Source: Mesorhizobium sp. LHD-90
GTDB taxonomy: Bacteria; Pseudomonadota; Alphaproteobacteria; Rhizobiales; Rhizobiaceae
DNA: 64,000 nt
Assembly (NCBI RefSeq): GCF_030929505.1
Contig: NZ_JAVFVV010000020.1
Location: forward strand, 62,001 to 126,000
Direction of reading: 5' to 3'
The translations under genes and the position numbers were made by a program. Below the pieces are notes generated by a model. The model searched no databases. It saw nothing but the letters and a program-made list of their open reading frames with translations, and was not told the DNA's origin. Positions within the stretch are counted from its first letter, which is position 1, and each line of letters opens with the position of its first letter. Shown here one piece after another: positions 43,484 through 52,627 of this stretch.

Positions 43484-44734
43484 TCAGGCGACACGCCGCT
43501 CGGGCGTCGCCATGAACCGGCGTGGATCAGCGCCTGTCCGGGAACCCTGTCCCAACGATGCGCAAAGGTCGGCCAGCGCATTCAGATTGTGCACCGGCCT
43601 GAATTCGTCGACATGCGGCAGCATGGCCCGTACGCCCCGCGCCCGGGCCTCGAAGCCGTCGAAGCGCAGCAGCGGATTGAGCCAGATCAGCCGGCGGCAG
43701 GACTTTTGCAGCCGCTCCATCTCGGTTTCGAGCCCAGCGACATCGTCGCGCTCCAGCCCGTCGGTGATCAGCAGCACCACGGCGCCCTGCCCCAGCACGC
43801 GGCGCGACCAGACGCGGTTGAACTCATGCAACGTATCGCCGATGCGCGTGCCGCCGGACCAGTCCTTAACCGCCGACGAACAGTCGGCGAGCGCGGCGTC
43901 GGGGTCGCGGTGGCGCATCTGCCGCGTCAGATTGGTCAGCCGCGTGCCGAAGACAAAGGCGTGCACGCGCCGCCGCTTTTCGCCCAACGCATGCAGGAAA
44001 TGCAGGAAGATGCGGGTATACTGGCTCATCGAGCCCGATATATCCGCCAGCACCACCAGCGGCGGATGCACCTGCCTGGCCGACCGGAATTTCGGCAGGA
44101 TCAGTTCACCGCCGGTGCGAGCCGACGCGCGCATCATGGCGCGCGGATCGACCTTCTTGCCGCGCGGGTCGGGACGGAAGCGGCGGGTGGCGACCATGTC
44201 GAACGGCAGGCGCAGGGCCTCGATCTCGCGCCGCGCCTCGCCGATCTCCTGCGCGGTCATCTGCGCGAAATCCTTGCCGCGCAACACCTCGCTTCCAGAC
44301 ACGGTGAAGCGGGCATCGACCTCGATCTCCGGGATTTCACGCGGCGGCCGGTTGTTCTGGTGGCCCTCGAACATCGCCTGGCTGACGCGGCTTTCGGCGG
44401 CGCGCGGTTTCTGTTTCTCGCGCTGGTCGAGCGCGACGGGCGAAAACATGGCAAGCAGCTTTTCGACCAGCTCACGCGATCTCCAGAACAGCCGGAACGC
44501 CTCGTCGAACACCGCGTGGTCCTCATGGCGCGTCACCAGCACGGCATGCAGCGTCCAGTAGAAATCGTCGCGGCTGCCGATGCCGGCAGCCAGCACCGCC
44601 TCGATCGCGTCCTTCACGCTAGCCGGCCCGACGCGCATGCCGGCTTTTCGCAGGGCGCGCGCGAAATAGACGATATTGTCGGCGAGACGGCCGTCGGCCG
44701 AAGCCACTTTCCGGCCGGAGCGGAAAGTGTCCAT
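43484..44734 (-). CDS. CoxE-like VWA-domain protein
   Basis: The 416-residue product (ATG 44734) has an N-terminal helical region typical of CoxE and a C-terminal VWA domain with an intact MIDAS: VVLADISGSMSQY (DxSxS), a Thr in WSGGTRIGDTL, and LLITDGLERDD (Asp). In Oligotropha CoxE works with the AAA+ protein CoxD to build the sulfurated Cu-Mo active site of CO dehydrogenase. Here it starts 4 bases after the MoxR/CoxD-like ATPase gene, the usual chaperone pairing. Confidence 0.9.
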   Translation of the reverse strand: MDTFRSGRKVASADGRLADNIVYFARALRKAGMRVGPASVKDAIEAVLAAGIGSRDDFYWTLHAVLVTRHEDHAVFDEAFRLFWRSRELVEKLLAMFSPVALDQREKQKPRAAESRVSQAMFEGHQNNRPPREIPEIEVDARFTVSGSEVLRGKDFAQMTAQEIGEARREIEALRLPFDMVATRRFRPDPRGKKVDPRAMMRASARTGGELILPKFRSARQVHPPLVVLADISGSMSQYTRIFLHFLHALGEKRRRVHAFVFGTRLTNLTRQMRHRDPDAALADCSSAVKDWSGGTRIGDTLHEFNRVWSRRVLGQGAVVLLITDGLERDDVAGLETEMERLQKSCRRLIWLNPLLRFDGFEARARGVRAMLPHVDEFRPVHNLNALADLCASLGQGSRTGADPRRFMATPERRVA

Positions 44735-44738
44735 CGCC

Positions 44739-45668
44739 CTACTCCGCCGCCGCAAGCTCCGCCTTGACCTCTTTCAGGAGGCGGCGGCCCTCGCCCTGCT
44801 CGATGCGCGCGATGTCGTCCTGGTATTTCAACAGCACGCCGATCGTGTCCGATACGGTTTCGGGATCGAGCGCCATCTTGTCGAGTTCGGTCAGCGCGCC
44901 CGCCCAGTCGATGGTCTCGGCGACGCCCGGAACCTTGAACAGCTCGATCTCGCGCAGTTTCTGCACGAATTTCACCACTTCGGCCGAGAGCCGGCGGTTC
45001 GCCTGCGGCACCTTTCGCGACACGATGTCGAGTTCGCGGGCGGCGTCGGGGTAATCGACCCAGTGGTAGAGGCAGCGGCGCTTCAGTGCGTCGTGGATCT
45101 CGCGGGTGCGGTTGGTGGTGATGATGACGATCGGCGGCTCTTCCGCCTTGATCGTGCCGAGTTCCGGTACCGTGACCTGGAAATCGGCGAGGATCTCCAG
45201 CAGGAACGCTTCGAAGGCTTCGTCGGTGCGGTCGAGTTCGTCGATGAGGAATACGGGCGCGGCACCCGCCTTGCCTTCCAGCGCTTGCAGCACCGGGCGC
45301 CGGATCAGGTATTTTTCGGAAAAGACGTTCTTTTCCATGGCGCGCCGGTCGACCGCCCCTTCCGCCTCCTCCATGCGGATCTCGATCATCTGCGCGGCGT
45401 AGTTCCATTCATAGACCGCCGACGACACGTCGAGGCCCTCGTAGCATTGCAGGCGGATCAGCGGGCGGCCGAGTGCGCTCGCCAGGACCTTCGCGATCTC
45501 GGTCTTCCCAACCCCGGCCTCGCCCTCAAGGAACAGCGGCCGCTTCATGCGCAGCGCCAGGAACAGCACGGTCGCCAGCGCCCGGTCAGCGACGTAGTCG
45601 GCGCCCGACAGAAGTTCGAGCGTCGCGTCGATCGACTGCGGCAGCGGGATGGTCTTGGCGTCGGTCAT
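44739..45668 (-). CDS. MoxR-family AAA+ ATPase (CoxD-like)
   Basis: The 309-residue product has Walker A FLEGEAGVGKTEIAK (residues about 40-54), Walker B VFLIDELDRTDE, sensor 1 IIITTNRTREIHDALKRR (IVIITTNRTRE) with the Arg finger region, and the C-terminal lid typical of MoxR. MoxR ATPases act as metal-insertion or assembly chaperones together with VWA proteins; the partner is the adjacent CoxE-like gene. The nearest upstream gene, a flavin reductase on the same strand, is 15 bases away and may share the transcript. Confidence 0.9.
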   Translation of the reverse strand: MTDAKTIPLPQSIDATLELLSGADYVADRALATVLFLALRMKRPLFLEGEAGVGKTEIAKVLASALGRPLIRLQCYEGLDVSSAVYEWNYAAQMIEIRMEEAEGAVDRRAMEKNVFSEKYLIRRPVLQALEGKAGAAPVFLIDELDRTDEAFEAFLLEILADFQVTVPELGTIKAEEPPIVIITTNRTREIHDALKRRCLYHWVDYPDAARELDIVSRKVPQANRRLSAEVVKFVQKLREIELFKVPGVAETIDWAGALTELDKMALDPETVSDTIGVLLKYQDDIARIEQGEGRRLLKEVKAELAAAE

Positions 45669-45683
45669 GAGGTCTCCAGGCGC

Positions 45684-46178
45684 CTATAGCACCCGATAGC
45701 GCCGGTCGTGGTAAAGCAGGGGTTCGAGGCTATCGCCGATGCGCAGGCCTGTCACCTTGCCAAAAAGGATACGGTGGGTCGCCATATCCTTGGATTCGAA
45801 AAGCTCGCAGTCGAACACCGCCATGGCGTCGACAAGCGTCGGCGCACCGGAAGAAATGGTGTTCCACGTTCCAAGCGCGAAACGCTCCTCGACCGGCAGG
45901 CCGGTCACGCCGGAAAACGCCACCGCCAGCGCCTCGTGCTTCGGCGTCAGCGTGTTGAGCGCGAAGCGGCGGTTCATCACGAACGCCTCGTTCTTGGCGT
46001 TCTCCCGGCTGAGGCAGGCGAGGATCATCGGCGGCGCGTCGGATACCGAGCAGGCGGCGATCACGGTGGCGCCGCGCAGGCCGGCCTCGCCATCGGTGGT
46101 GATCACATGCACGGCGCCCGCGAAACGCGCCATCGCGTCGCGGTATGCCTGCGGCTCGACATCGCTTTTCTTGAGCAC
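45684..46178 (-). CDS. Flavin reductase-like FMN-binding protein
   Basis: The 164-residue product matches the flavin_reduct domain over its full length: FAGAVHVITTDGEAGLRGAT (part), SDAPPMILACLSREN, FALNTLTPKHEALA and the C-terminal RILFGKVTGLRIGDSLEPLLYHDRRY (in parts). It is the small NAD(P)H:flavin oxidoreductase component type used to feed FMNH2 to two-component monooxygenases, though no monooxygenase is adjacent. It starts the leftward operon that continues with MoxR, CoxE, XdhC and the MobA-like fusion. Confidence 0.9.
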   Translation of the reverse strand: MLKKSDVEPQAYRDAMARFAGAVHVITTDGEAGLRGATVIAACSVSDAPPMILACLSRENAKNEAFVMNRRFALNTLTPKHEALAVAFSGVTGLPVEERFALGTWNTISSGAPTLVDAMAVFDCELFESKDMATHRILFGKVTGLRIGDSLEPLLYHDRRYRVL

Positions 46179-46358
46179 GCTGTTTTCCGATCAGAAGGAC
46201 AGACCGCTATATATGGGCAGAGACGGCGCGTCACAAGAAATCCCGCTGTCTGGCCGGTCCGAAATCGGCTGTTGCGCCAGCAGGGTGCGGCGGTTACCAG
46301 TTTGCGCGGCGCGCATCGCCGATCGCGCGAACCCGAAACGAAAGGACGGCACACGGAC

Positions 46359-47414
46359 ATGCAGGTCGCCAAGGCAGCGGGTGCGATCCTGGCCCTTTCG
46401 CTGACTGCGGCTCCGGCATTCGCGCAGGCCGGCCCGATCGGCGTGGCGGCGCCGCTCAGCGGACAGTCGGAGCTGCTGGGGCGCCAACTGGTCGGCGGCG
46501 CACAGGCTGCCGCCGCGGATGCTGTGCTCGACATCGCCGACGATCATTGCACGGCCGAGGGCGGCGCCGCCGCGGCCCGGCGCTTTGTGGAAAAGCAAGT
46601 GCGGATCGTCGTCGGGTTCCTCTGCACCGAATCGATCGAGGCAGCGCTGCCGATCCTGAAGGACGCCGGCATTCCGGTGATCACGCCCGGCGTGCGCACC
46701 AACAGCCTGACCGACCGCCGCGAAAAAACCGGATGGCTGGTCTACCGCCTCGCGCCGCGCGCCGACGCCGAGGAACAGGCGATCTCCTCGCTTTTGGTCA
46801 CGCTTTGGCGCGATAGCCTGTTCGCGGTGGTCGACGACGGCACCATCTACGGTCGCGATCTCGCCGAGAACTTTCGCGCCGCCGCAGAGCGGCGGCGACT
46901 GAAACCCGTCTTCGTCGACACGTTTCGCCCGCAGATGGAAAACCAGATCGGGCTTGCCGGCCGCCTGCGGCGCGCCGGCGCGGCCAATGTTTTTGTCGGC
47001 GGCGACCGCGACGACATCGCGGTGATGACCCGCGACGCGGCCGGTCTCGGCGCCAGCATCGTGTTCGCCGGCGGCGAGACCCTGCGCTCGGCCTCCAACG
47101 GCGTGCCGCTGGCAGCGGGCACGCTGATGGTCGGCCTGCCGGAATGGGCGGAAATCGCCGACCGTTCCAGCCTTGACGCGCTTGCAGCCCGCAACATCCT
47201 GCCGCAAGGTTATGTCCTGCCTGCCTATGCCGCAATGCAGGTGGCGCAGGCGGCGGTCGGCGAATGGCAGGACGGCGAAAGCAAGGCGCTTGAAGGCCCC
47301 TATGCCACGGCGCTCGGCGAGGTGCGCTTCGACGCCAAGGGCGATCTGCAAGGCAATCCCTATCGCCTTTTCCGCTACGACGGCGCACGTTTCGTTCCGC
47401 TGGAGAGCCAATGA
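46359..47414 (+). CDS. Periplasmic binding protein, branched-chain amino-acid type (orphan)
   Basis: The 351-residue product has a Sec signal (cleavage after AFAQA near 23). The mature part has the type I periplasmic-binding fold of the ANF/LivJ family: PIGVAAPLSGQSELLGRQLVGG (part), VRIVVGFLCTESIEAALPIL, IPVITPGVRTNSLTDR and VYRLAPRADAEEQAI. The ATG at 46359 follows AAAGGA. No permease or ATPase genes are adjacent; instead its stop overlaps the start of a P1-family peptidase (ATGA). The ligand is unknown. It is divergent from the flavin reductase. Confidence 0.85.
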   Translation: MQVAKAAGAILALSLTAAPAFAQAGPIGVAAPLSGQSELLGRQLVGGAQAAAADAVLDIADDHCTAEGGAAAARRFVEKQVRIVVGFLCTESIEAALPILKDAGIPVITPGVRTNSLTDRREKTGWLVYRLAPRADAEEQAISSLLVTLWRDSLFAVVDDGTIYGRDLAENFRAAAERRRLKPVFVDTFRPQMENQIGLAGRLRRAGAANVFVGGDRDDIAVMTRDAAGLGASIVFAGGETLRSASNGVPLAAGTLMVGLPEWAEIADRSSLDALAARNILPQGYVLPAYAAMQVAQAAVGEWQDGESKALEGPYATALGEVRFDAKGDLQGNPYRLFRYDGARFVPLESQ

Positions 47415-48409
47415 GTTTGCGTGCCGGCCCGAAAAACCTGATCACCGACGTCGCCGGCCTCAAGGTCGGCAATGCCGCCGACGCACGGCTGAAGTCGGGG
47501 ACCACCGTCGTGCTCTGCGAAACGCCGGCAGTGGCCAGCGTGCAGGTGCTGGGCGGCGCGCCGGGTACGCGCGAGACCGATCTGCTCGAGCCGCACAACT
47601 CGGTCGAGGCGGTCAATGCCGTCGTGCTATCTGGCGGTTCGGCCTTCGGGCTCGACGCCGCCTCGGGCGTCCAGGCGGCGCTGCGCGAGCGTGGCGTCGG
47701 CTTCGAAGTGCGCGGTCTGCGCGTGCCGATCGTACCAACGGCGATCCTGTTCGACCTCACCAATGGCGGCGACAAGGAATGGGGGCTTCACCCGCCCTAT
47801 CGCGAACTCGGCTACGAAGCTGTGCAGACCGCGGCCGGCGACTTCGCCTCGGGCACGGCGGGCGCCGGCGTCGGCGCGCTGACCTTCGGCCTGAAAGGCG
47901 GGCTGGGTTCTGCTTCGGCCGCGATGCCGGACGGCACGACCGTCGGTGCGCTGGCCGCAGTCAACGCAACCGGTTCGGTGACTGTTGGAAAAAGCCGTCA
48001 TTTCTGGGCCGCGCCGTTTGAGATCGGCGACGAATTCGGCGGCCTCGGCTACCCATCGCCCCTGCCGGCCGACGCCACCGACATACGGCTGAAGTTCCGT
48101 GATCACGGCGCCAACACCACCATCGCCGTCATCGCCACCGACGCCGTGCTGACCAAAGCGCAGGCAAAGCGGCTGGCGATTGCCGCGCATGACGGTTTTG
48201 CGCGCGCCATCTGGCCGGCGCATACGCCGGTCGACGGCGACCTCGTCTTCGCACTGGCGACCGGCCGCAGCGGCGTCGTACCCTCGCCCGATGCGGCGAT
48301 CGATCTTTATGCCGCCGCCGGCGCCACGATGGCGCGGGCCATCGCGCGCGGTGTTTTTGCCGCGACACCTGCCGAAAACGACCTACTTCCGGTGTGGTCG
48401 GCGCGGTAG
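47411..48409 (+). CDS. P1-family (DmpA/S58) peptidase
   Basis: The 332-residue product matches the DmpA/L-aminopeptidase family: NLITDVAGLKVGNA at the N-terminus, LLEPHNSVEAVNAVVLSGGSAFGL (part), FDLTNGGDKEW and GAGVGALTFGLKGGLGSASA. The self-processing site is near GANTTIAVIATDA (about 234-246), where a Thr or Ser becomes the N-terminal nucleophile. These are Ntn-type aminopeptidases that cleave N-terminal D- or beta-amino acids or small amides. It lacks a signal peptide, so it acts in the cytoplasm. Translational coupling to the binding protein suggests uptake followed by cleavage of the same compound, but no transporter core is seen. Confidence 0.88.
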   Translation: MSLRAGPKNLITDVAGLKVGNAADARLKSGTTVVLCETPAVASVQVLGGAPGTRETDLLEPHNSVEAVNAVVLSGGSAFGLDAASGVQAALRERGVGFEVRGLRVPIVPTAILFDLTNGGDKEWGLHPPYRELGYEAVQTAAGDFASGTAGAGVGALTFGLKGGLGSASAAMPDGTTVGALAAVNATGSVTVGKSRHFWAAPFEIGDEFGGLGYPSPLPADATDIRLKFRDHGANTTIAVIATDAVLTKAQAKRLAIAAHDGFARAIWPAHTPVDGDLVFALATGRSGVVPSPDAAIDLYAAAGATMARAIARGVFAATPAENDLLPVWSAR

Positions 48410-48532
48410 AGCCCCGGTTGTGCTATGCGCAACCGGCTAGAAGGGATAGAAGACCCGGCCATCACAAGACGTTAAGACCTGTTGGCGATACAATCGCGCC
48501 TTACAACCGCGCCATTTCTGCATGGAACGCCG

Positions 48533-49267
48533 ATGCGATCACCGTTTCTCGCCAGTCTCATGGTCCTGTCCGGGATGGCCGCCGCCGGCCCGGTGCTCGC
48601 CGGCGACGCGGCCGAACTCAACATCCTCGGCTTTTCCACGGACGGCGGCATCTTTGCCTTCGAGGAATACGGCATCCAGGACGGGTCGGGCTTTCCCTAC
48701 GCCAACCGTTTCTACATCGACACCGCGAAGGACGCCTTCCTGCCAGGCTCGCCGATCCGCGTCCGCCTCGACGACGAGAACCAGACCCTGGAAGCCGCAC
48801 GCGCCGAAGCGCGCAAGAAGGGTGAGGCGATCATCTCCGAAGCGGATCTGGCGAGGAATGCAGGCAATACGGTCGCGATGAACGCGGTGGCGGAACTGTC
48901 GGCCGATCCCAACCGCGTCGTCGCCAATTCCAGCCCGGTCTTCGCGCGGCATTTCGATCCGATGGAGTTCCGCATCGAAGAATTCGACGCCAAGCCCAAT
49001 GCGTCCTTCTGCGCGGACTGGCCAATAAAAGGTTTCCGGCTGCTCAGCATCGATGCGAAAGCGGGCGGCACGACAAAACTCCTGCACGAGGACAAGGATG
49101 TGCCGGCCAGCCGCGGCTGCGCGCTGGGTTATCGCATCGGCGCCGTGCAGACCTTTTTCCCGAACCGCCGGCCCGGCATCGCCGTGGTGATCCTCGCCGT
49201 CAGCTCCGTCGGCTTCGAAGGTCCCGACTATCGGTGGCTGGCACTGCCCACCGGGCTGCCGGATTGA
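48533..49267 (+). CDS. Secreted DUF2259 protein
   Basis: The 244-residue product has a Sec signal (MRSPFLASLMVLSGMAAAG, cleavage near LAGDA). The mature part has the DUF2259 wording AELNILGFSTDGGIFAFEEYG (in parts), YANRFYIDTAKDAF and FCADWPIKGFRLLSIDAK, ending with VVILAVSSVGFEGPDYRWLA (in part). The family is periplasmic and of unknown function. The ATG at 48533 gives the best signal peptide; an upstream in-frame start at 48482 is less likely. Its stop overlaps the start of the membrane-protein gene that follows (TGATG). Confidence 0.87.
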   Translation: MRSPFLASLMVLSGMAAAGPVLAGDAAELNILGFSTDGGIFAFEEYGIQDGSGFPYANRFYIDTAKDAFLPGSPIRVRLDDENQTLEAARAEARKKGEAIISEADLARNAGNTVAMNAVAELSADPNRVVANSSPVFARHFDPMEFRIEEFDAKPNASFCADWPIKGFRLLSIDAKAGGTTKLLHEDKDVPASRGCALGYRIGAVQTFFPNRRPGIAVVILAVSSVGFEGPDYRWLALPTGLPD

Positions 49268-49806
49268 TGGACGTCGTAGCCGCCTCGCTGGAGCGGCAGG
49301 CGTCGCGGCGGCCTGGCGTCCACGCGCGTCTTCGCAAAGCCTTTCCGTCCTGGCGGATTGCCTTGGCCGGCGCTTTGCTGTGGGGCCTGGCGATGGCCGG
49401 CAGCGCGGCCGTCAATCTCCTTGCGGACGGTTGGCAGACCACGGCCAAGGTCGTCGAGGTCGCGACCGTCTTCGCAGCCGGCGCAGCGTTGGCGTTTCCG
49501 GCAGCCTACGCCGCGGCCGGCATTCTCGCAGGCAATCGCGGCTGGGAGACGCGGCTTGCCTCGGCCTTCCTTGCCTTCAGCGTCGGGACGATCGGCATCA
49601 CCGCGCTGATCTACGCCCTCGACTATCGCCAGTATTATGCTGCCTGGCACGCCGAAGCGTTTTCATTCACCTGGATGCATCAGTTCGCCTTCACGCTTGC
49701 CGGCGCGCTCGTTCAGTTTGCGGTGACAGGCGTGCGCTTCTATTTTCCGCTTGGGTTCCTGGCGCTCGCCGCCGTTTCGGCATGGTTTGCGCATCGCGCG
49801 CGTTGA
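49267..49806 (+). CDS. Small hypothetical membrane protein
   Basis: The 179-residue product has a basic cytoplasmic N-terminus (about 30 residues) and four predicted membrane segments: about 32-52, 60-85, 98-120, and 140-172. It contains TWMHQFAFTLAGALVQFAVTG. The gene shares a base with the stop of the DUF2259 gene, so the two products are coupled and may work together in the envelope. No family recognised. Confidence 0.75.
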   Translation: MDVVAASLERQASRRPGVHARLRKAFPSWRIALAGALLWGLAMAGSAAVNLLADGWQTTAKVVEVATVFAAGAALAFPAAYAAAGILAGNRGWETRLASAFLAFSVGTIGITALIYALDYRQYYAAWHAEAFSFTWMHQFAFTLAGALVQFAVTGVRFYFPLGFLALAAVSAWFAHRAR

Positions 49807-49865
49807 GAAGCGCGCCGGCGTCTGTTAGGACGCGGCTGCCCTGCCGAAACCTTAGGACCCGCCCG

Positions 49866-51167
49866 ATGATCCCTCGCTATTCGCGCCCGGAAATGGTCGC
49901 CATCTGGTCGCCGGAAACGCGCTTCCGCATCTGGTTCGAGATCGAGGCGCATGCCTGCGACGCCCTGGCCGAGATCGGCGTCATTCCGAAGGACGCAGCG
50001 AAGACCATTTGGGAAAAGGGCGGCGCCGCGACTTTCGACGTGGAGCGCATCGACGAGATCGAGCGGGTCACAAAACACGATGTCATCGCTTTTCTCACCC
50101 ACCTCGCCGAATTCGTTGGGCCGGACGCCCGGTTCATCCACCAGGGCATGACGTCTTCCGACGTGCTCGACACCTGCCTGGCCGTCCAGCTTTCCCGCGC
50201 CAGCGACATTTTGCTCGCCGATATCGACGCGCTGCTGGCGGCCCTGAGGCGCCGCGCCTTCGAGCACAAGGACACGGTCACCATCGGCCGCAGCCATGGC
50301 ATCCATGCCGAGCCGACCACGTTCGGGGTGAAGCTGGCGCAGGCCCACGCGGAATTCTCGCGCTGCCGCGAACGACTCGTTCGGGCGCGGGAAGAAATCG
50401 CCACCTGCGCCATTTCGGGCGCGGTCGGCACCTTCGCCAACATCGATCCGCGCGTGGAAGAGCACGTGGCGGCAAAGCTCGGGCTGAAGCCGGAGCCCGT
50501 TTCCACCCAGGTCATTCCCCGCGACCGCCACGCAATGTTCTTCGCCACGCTCGGCGTCATCGCCTCCTCGATCGAGCGGCTGTCGACCGAGATCAGGCAT
50601 CTCCAGCGCACCGAAGTGCTTGAAGCGGAGGAATATTTTTCGCCGGGGCAGAAAGGCTCGTCGGCGATGCCGCACAAGCGCAACCCGGTGCTGACCGAGA
50701 ACCTGACCGGTCTCGCCCGCATGGTGCGGGCCTTCGCGCTGCCTGCGATGGAAGACGTGGCGCTATGGCACGAGCGCGACATTTCGCACTCTTCGGTCGA
50801 GCGCATGATCGGGCCGGACGCCACGGTGACGCTGGATTTCGCGCTGGCGCGGCTCACCGGCGTGATCGACAAGCTCGTCGTCTATCCGGAGAACATGCTC
50901 AAGAATCTCAACAAGTTCCGCGGGCTTGTTCATTCGCAGCGGGTGCTGCTGGCGCTGACCCAGGCCGGCGTATCGCGCGAGGACGCCTATCGCCTGGTGC
51001 AGCGCAACGCCATGAAGGTGTGGGAGCACGGAGCCGATTTCCTCGAGGAGTTGCTCGCCGATCAGGAAGTGCGCGCGGCGCTTTCGGAGGCGGAAATCTG
51101 CGAAAAATTCGATCTCGGCTATCACACCGCGCAGGTCGACACGATCTTCAAGCGGGTGTTTGGATAA
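49866..51167 (+). CDS. purB: Adenylosuccinate lyase
   Basis: The 433-residue product has all family motifs: MIPRYSRPEMVAIWS at the N-terminus, FIHQGMTSSDVLDT (substrate loop), GRSHGIHAEPTTFG (catalytic His region) and the fumarase/lyase signature GSSAMPHKRNP with the catalytic Ser. It removes fumarate from adenylosuccinate and SAICAR in purine synthesis. The length matches the alphaproteobacterial enzyme (about 434). The ATG at 49866 begins right after a short leader. It is followed 6 bases later by a metallophosphoesterase. Confidence 0.97.
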   Translation: MIPRYSRPEMVAIWSPETRFRIWFEIEAHACDALAEIGVIPKDAAKTIWEKGGAATFDVERIDEIERVTKHDVIAFLTHLAEFVGPDARFIHQGMTSSDVLDTCLAVQLSRASDILLADIDALLAALRRRAFEHKDTVTIGRSHGIHAEPTTFGVKLAQAHAEFSRCRERLVRAREEIATCAISGAVGTFANIDPRVEEHVAAKLGLKPEPVSTQVIPRDRHAMFFATLGVIASSIERLSTEIRHLQRTEVLEAEEYFSPGQKGSSAMPHKRNPVLTENLTGLARMVRAFALPAMEDVALWHERDISHSSVERMIGPDATVTLDFALARLTGVIDKLVVYPENMLKNLNKFRGLVHSQRVLLALTQAGVSREDAYRLVQRNAMKVWEHGADFLEELLADQEVRAALSEAEICEKFDLGYHTAQVDTIFKRVFG

Positions 51168-51173
51168 GGCCCG

Positions 51174-51902
51174 ATGCGGCTCGCGGTCCTATCGGACATC
51201 CACGGAAATCTGGCCGCACTGGAGGCCGTCCACCGCGAATTGAAGGCGGCGTCTCCCGACCTGATCGTCAATCTCGGCGACTGCGTGTCAGGGCCCCTGT
51301 GGCCGGAAGAGACCGCGCAATATCTGTTGGCGGAACAGTGGCTTACCGTACGCGGCAACCATGACCGCATGGTGATCGAGACGCCTGCGGACAGGCTGGA
51401 GGCCTTCGACCTGTTCACACGGCAAAGTCTGTCGCAGACGTCGCTTTCGTGGCTGGCCGGCCTGCCCATCAATCGCGGCGTCGGAGACGGAGTGCTGCTT
51501 TGCCATGGCGGCCCGACGGACGACGAGGTCTTCCTTCTCGAAGAGGATGGCGGCGATCATTTTTATCCGTCCGGCGAGGACAGTATCCTGCGAAAAATCG
51601 GCCGCCTGGATGCCGGTCTTGTGTTGTGCGGACATACGCACACGCCGAGGCTCGTCCGCCTGTCCGGGGGCCAGATGATCCTCAATCCCGGCAGCGTCGG
51701 GGTCCAGGCCTTTCCGGGATTGACGCTGACCGGCAGCCCACATGCGAGGTTCGCGATTGCGACGCATCGCGATGGAAACTGGTCATTCGGCCAGCACATG
51801 ATCGACTACGACTGGAATGCCGCTTCCGCCCGCGCGCGCTCCAATGGAGAGCCGGGATGGGCCTATTCGCTGGCGACGGGCTATGGCGGAAAGGCGAGCT
51901 GA
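51174..51902 (+). CDS. YfcE/Icc-like metallophosphoesterase
   Basis: The 242-residue product has the complete calcineurin-like set: VLSDIHGNLAAL (DxH), NLGDCVSGPL (GD), RGNHDRM (GNHD), LLCHGGPTDD and CGHTHTPR (GHTH). These ligands bind two metals. It is a cytoplasmic phosphodiesterase of the YfcE-like group with unknown physiological substrate. It lies 6 bases after purB and 3 bases before the next gene, so all three are probably one transcript. Confidence 0.92.
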   Translation: MRLAVLSDIHGNLAALEAVHRELKAASPDLIVNLGDCVSGPLWPEETAQYLLAEQWLTVRGNHDRMVIETPADRLEAFDLFTRQSLSQTSLSWLAGLPINRGVGDGVLLCHGGPTDDEVFLLEEDGGDHFYPSGEDSILRKIGRLDAGLVLCGHTHTPRLVRLSGGQMILNPGSVGVQAFPGLTLTGSPHARFAIATHRDGNWSFGQHMIDYDWNAASARARSNGEPGWAYSLATGYGGKAS

Positions 51903-51905
51903 AAG

Positions 51906-52478
51906 ATGATCTCCATTTCCGGCGACTTCGATTTCCTCGCCCTGCCCGGTCGCGGCAATTGCGGGCCGGATCATTGGATTTCGCACTGGTGCCATGTCTT
52001 TGCGAACTCCAGCCGGGTTCTGCAGGCCGAATGGCACAAGCCCGACCCAAAGGACTGGATCGCGCGCGTGGACGCGGCGGTCGCGCAAGCGCCACGCAAG
52101 GTGGTGCTGCTCGCCCATTCGCTGGCGGTGGCGACAACGGTGAAGTGGGCGTTCGAGGCCAGCCCGGCCCGGCTCGACAAGGTCGCGGCCGCCCTGCTGG
52201 TGGCGCCGACCAATGTCGCCGATCCCGATCCGTCCTTTGACACGGTCCGGCCTTTCGCACCCATGCCATTGAAACCCTTGCCGTTCCCCGCGCTGGTCGT
52301 GGCAAGCCGGACCGACCCGCGCGTGACCTTCGACAAGGCCACCGCGTTCGCGGCCGCCTGGGACGCCGAACTGGCCGATGCTGGCGATCTCGGCCATATG
52401 GGCAACGAGGCGCGGCTGGGGATATGGCCGGACGGATTGCTCCTGCTCGGTCGGCTTTTGGAGCGTGCAAACATCTAA
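51906..52478 (+). CDS. RBBP9/YdeN-family serine hydrolase
   Basis: The 190-residue product shows the small alpha/beta-hydrolase of the Ser_hydrolase (RBBP9/YdeN) family: FLALPGRGNCGPDHWISHW (part) near the N-terminus, nucleophile motif VVLLAHSLAVATT (Ser about 65), and ALVVASRTDPRVTFDKA with the Asp and a C-terminal GHMGNEA (His). Substrate unknown; family members hydrolyse short esters in vitro. It is the third gene of the purB transcript. Confidence 0.88.
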   Translation: MISISGDFDFLALPGRGNCGPDHWISHWCHVFANSSRVLQAEWHKPDPKDWIARVDAAVAQAPRKVVLLAHSLAVATTVKWAFEASPARLDKVAAALLVAPTNVADPDPSFDTVRPFAPMPLKPLPFPALVVASRTDPRVTFDKATAFAAAWDAELADAGDLGHMGNEARLGIWPDGLLLLGRLLERANI

Positions 52479-52627
52479 GCGCGGGGCCGGGCCGGCAACA
52501 CGCCGGTCCTTGCCTGTGGACTGCCTCTCGGCCGCGCCGCTTCGCCGCTCTTCCGCCTTGATGGCGTTTCAGCCTAGGATGGTGGTTCGGGTGGGCTACG
52601 GGTCCGTCGTTCCCAATGGAGAGTTTC

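Noticed and set aside
40808-45668. Calling the operon a carbon monoxide dehydrogenase locus
   Set aside because: Only maturation-type genes are present; no CoxM, CoxS or CoxL subunit is seen, so the client enzyme is left open.
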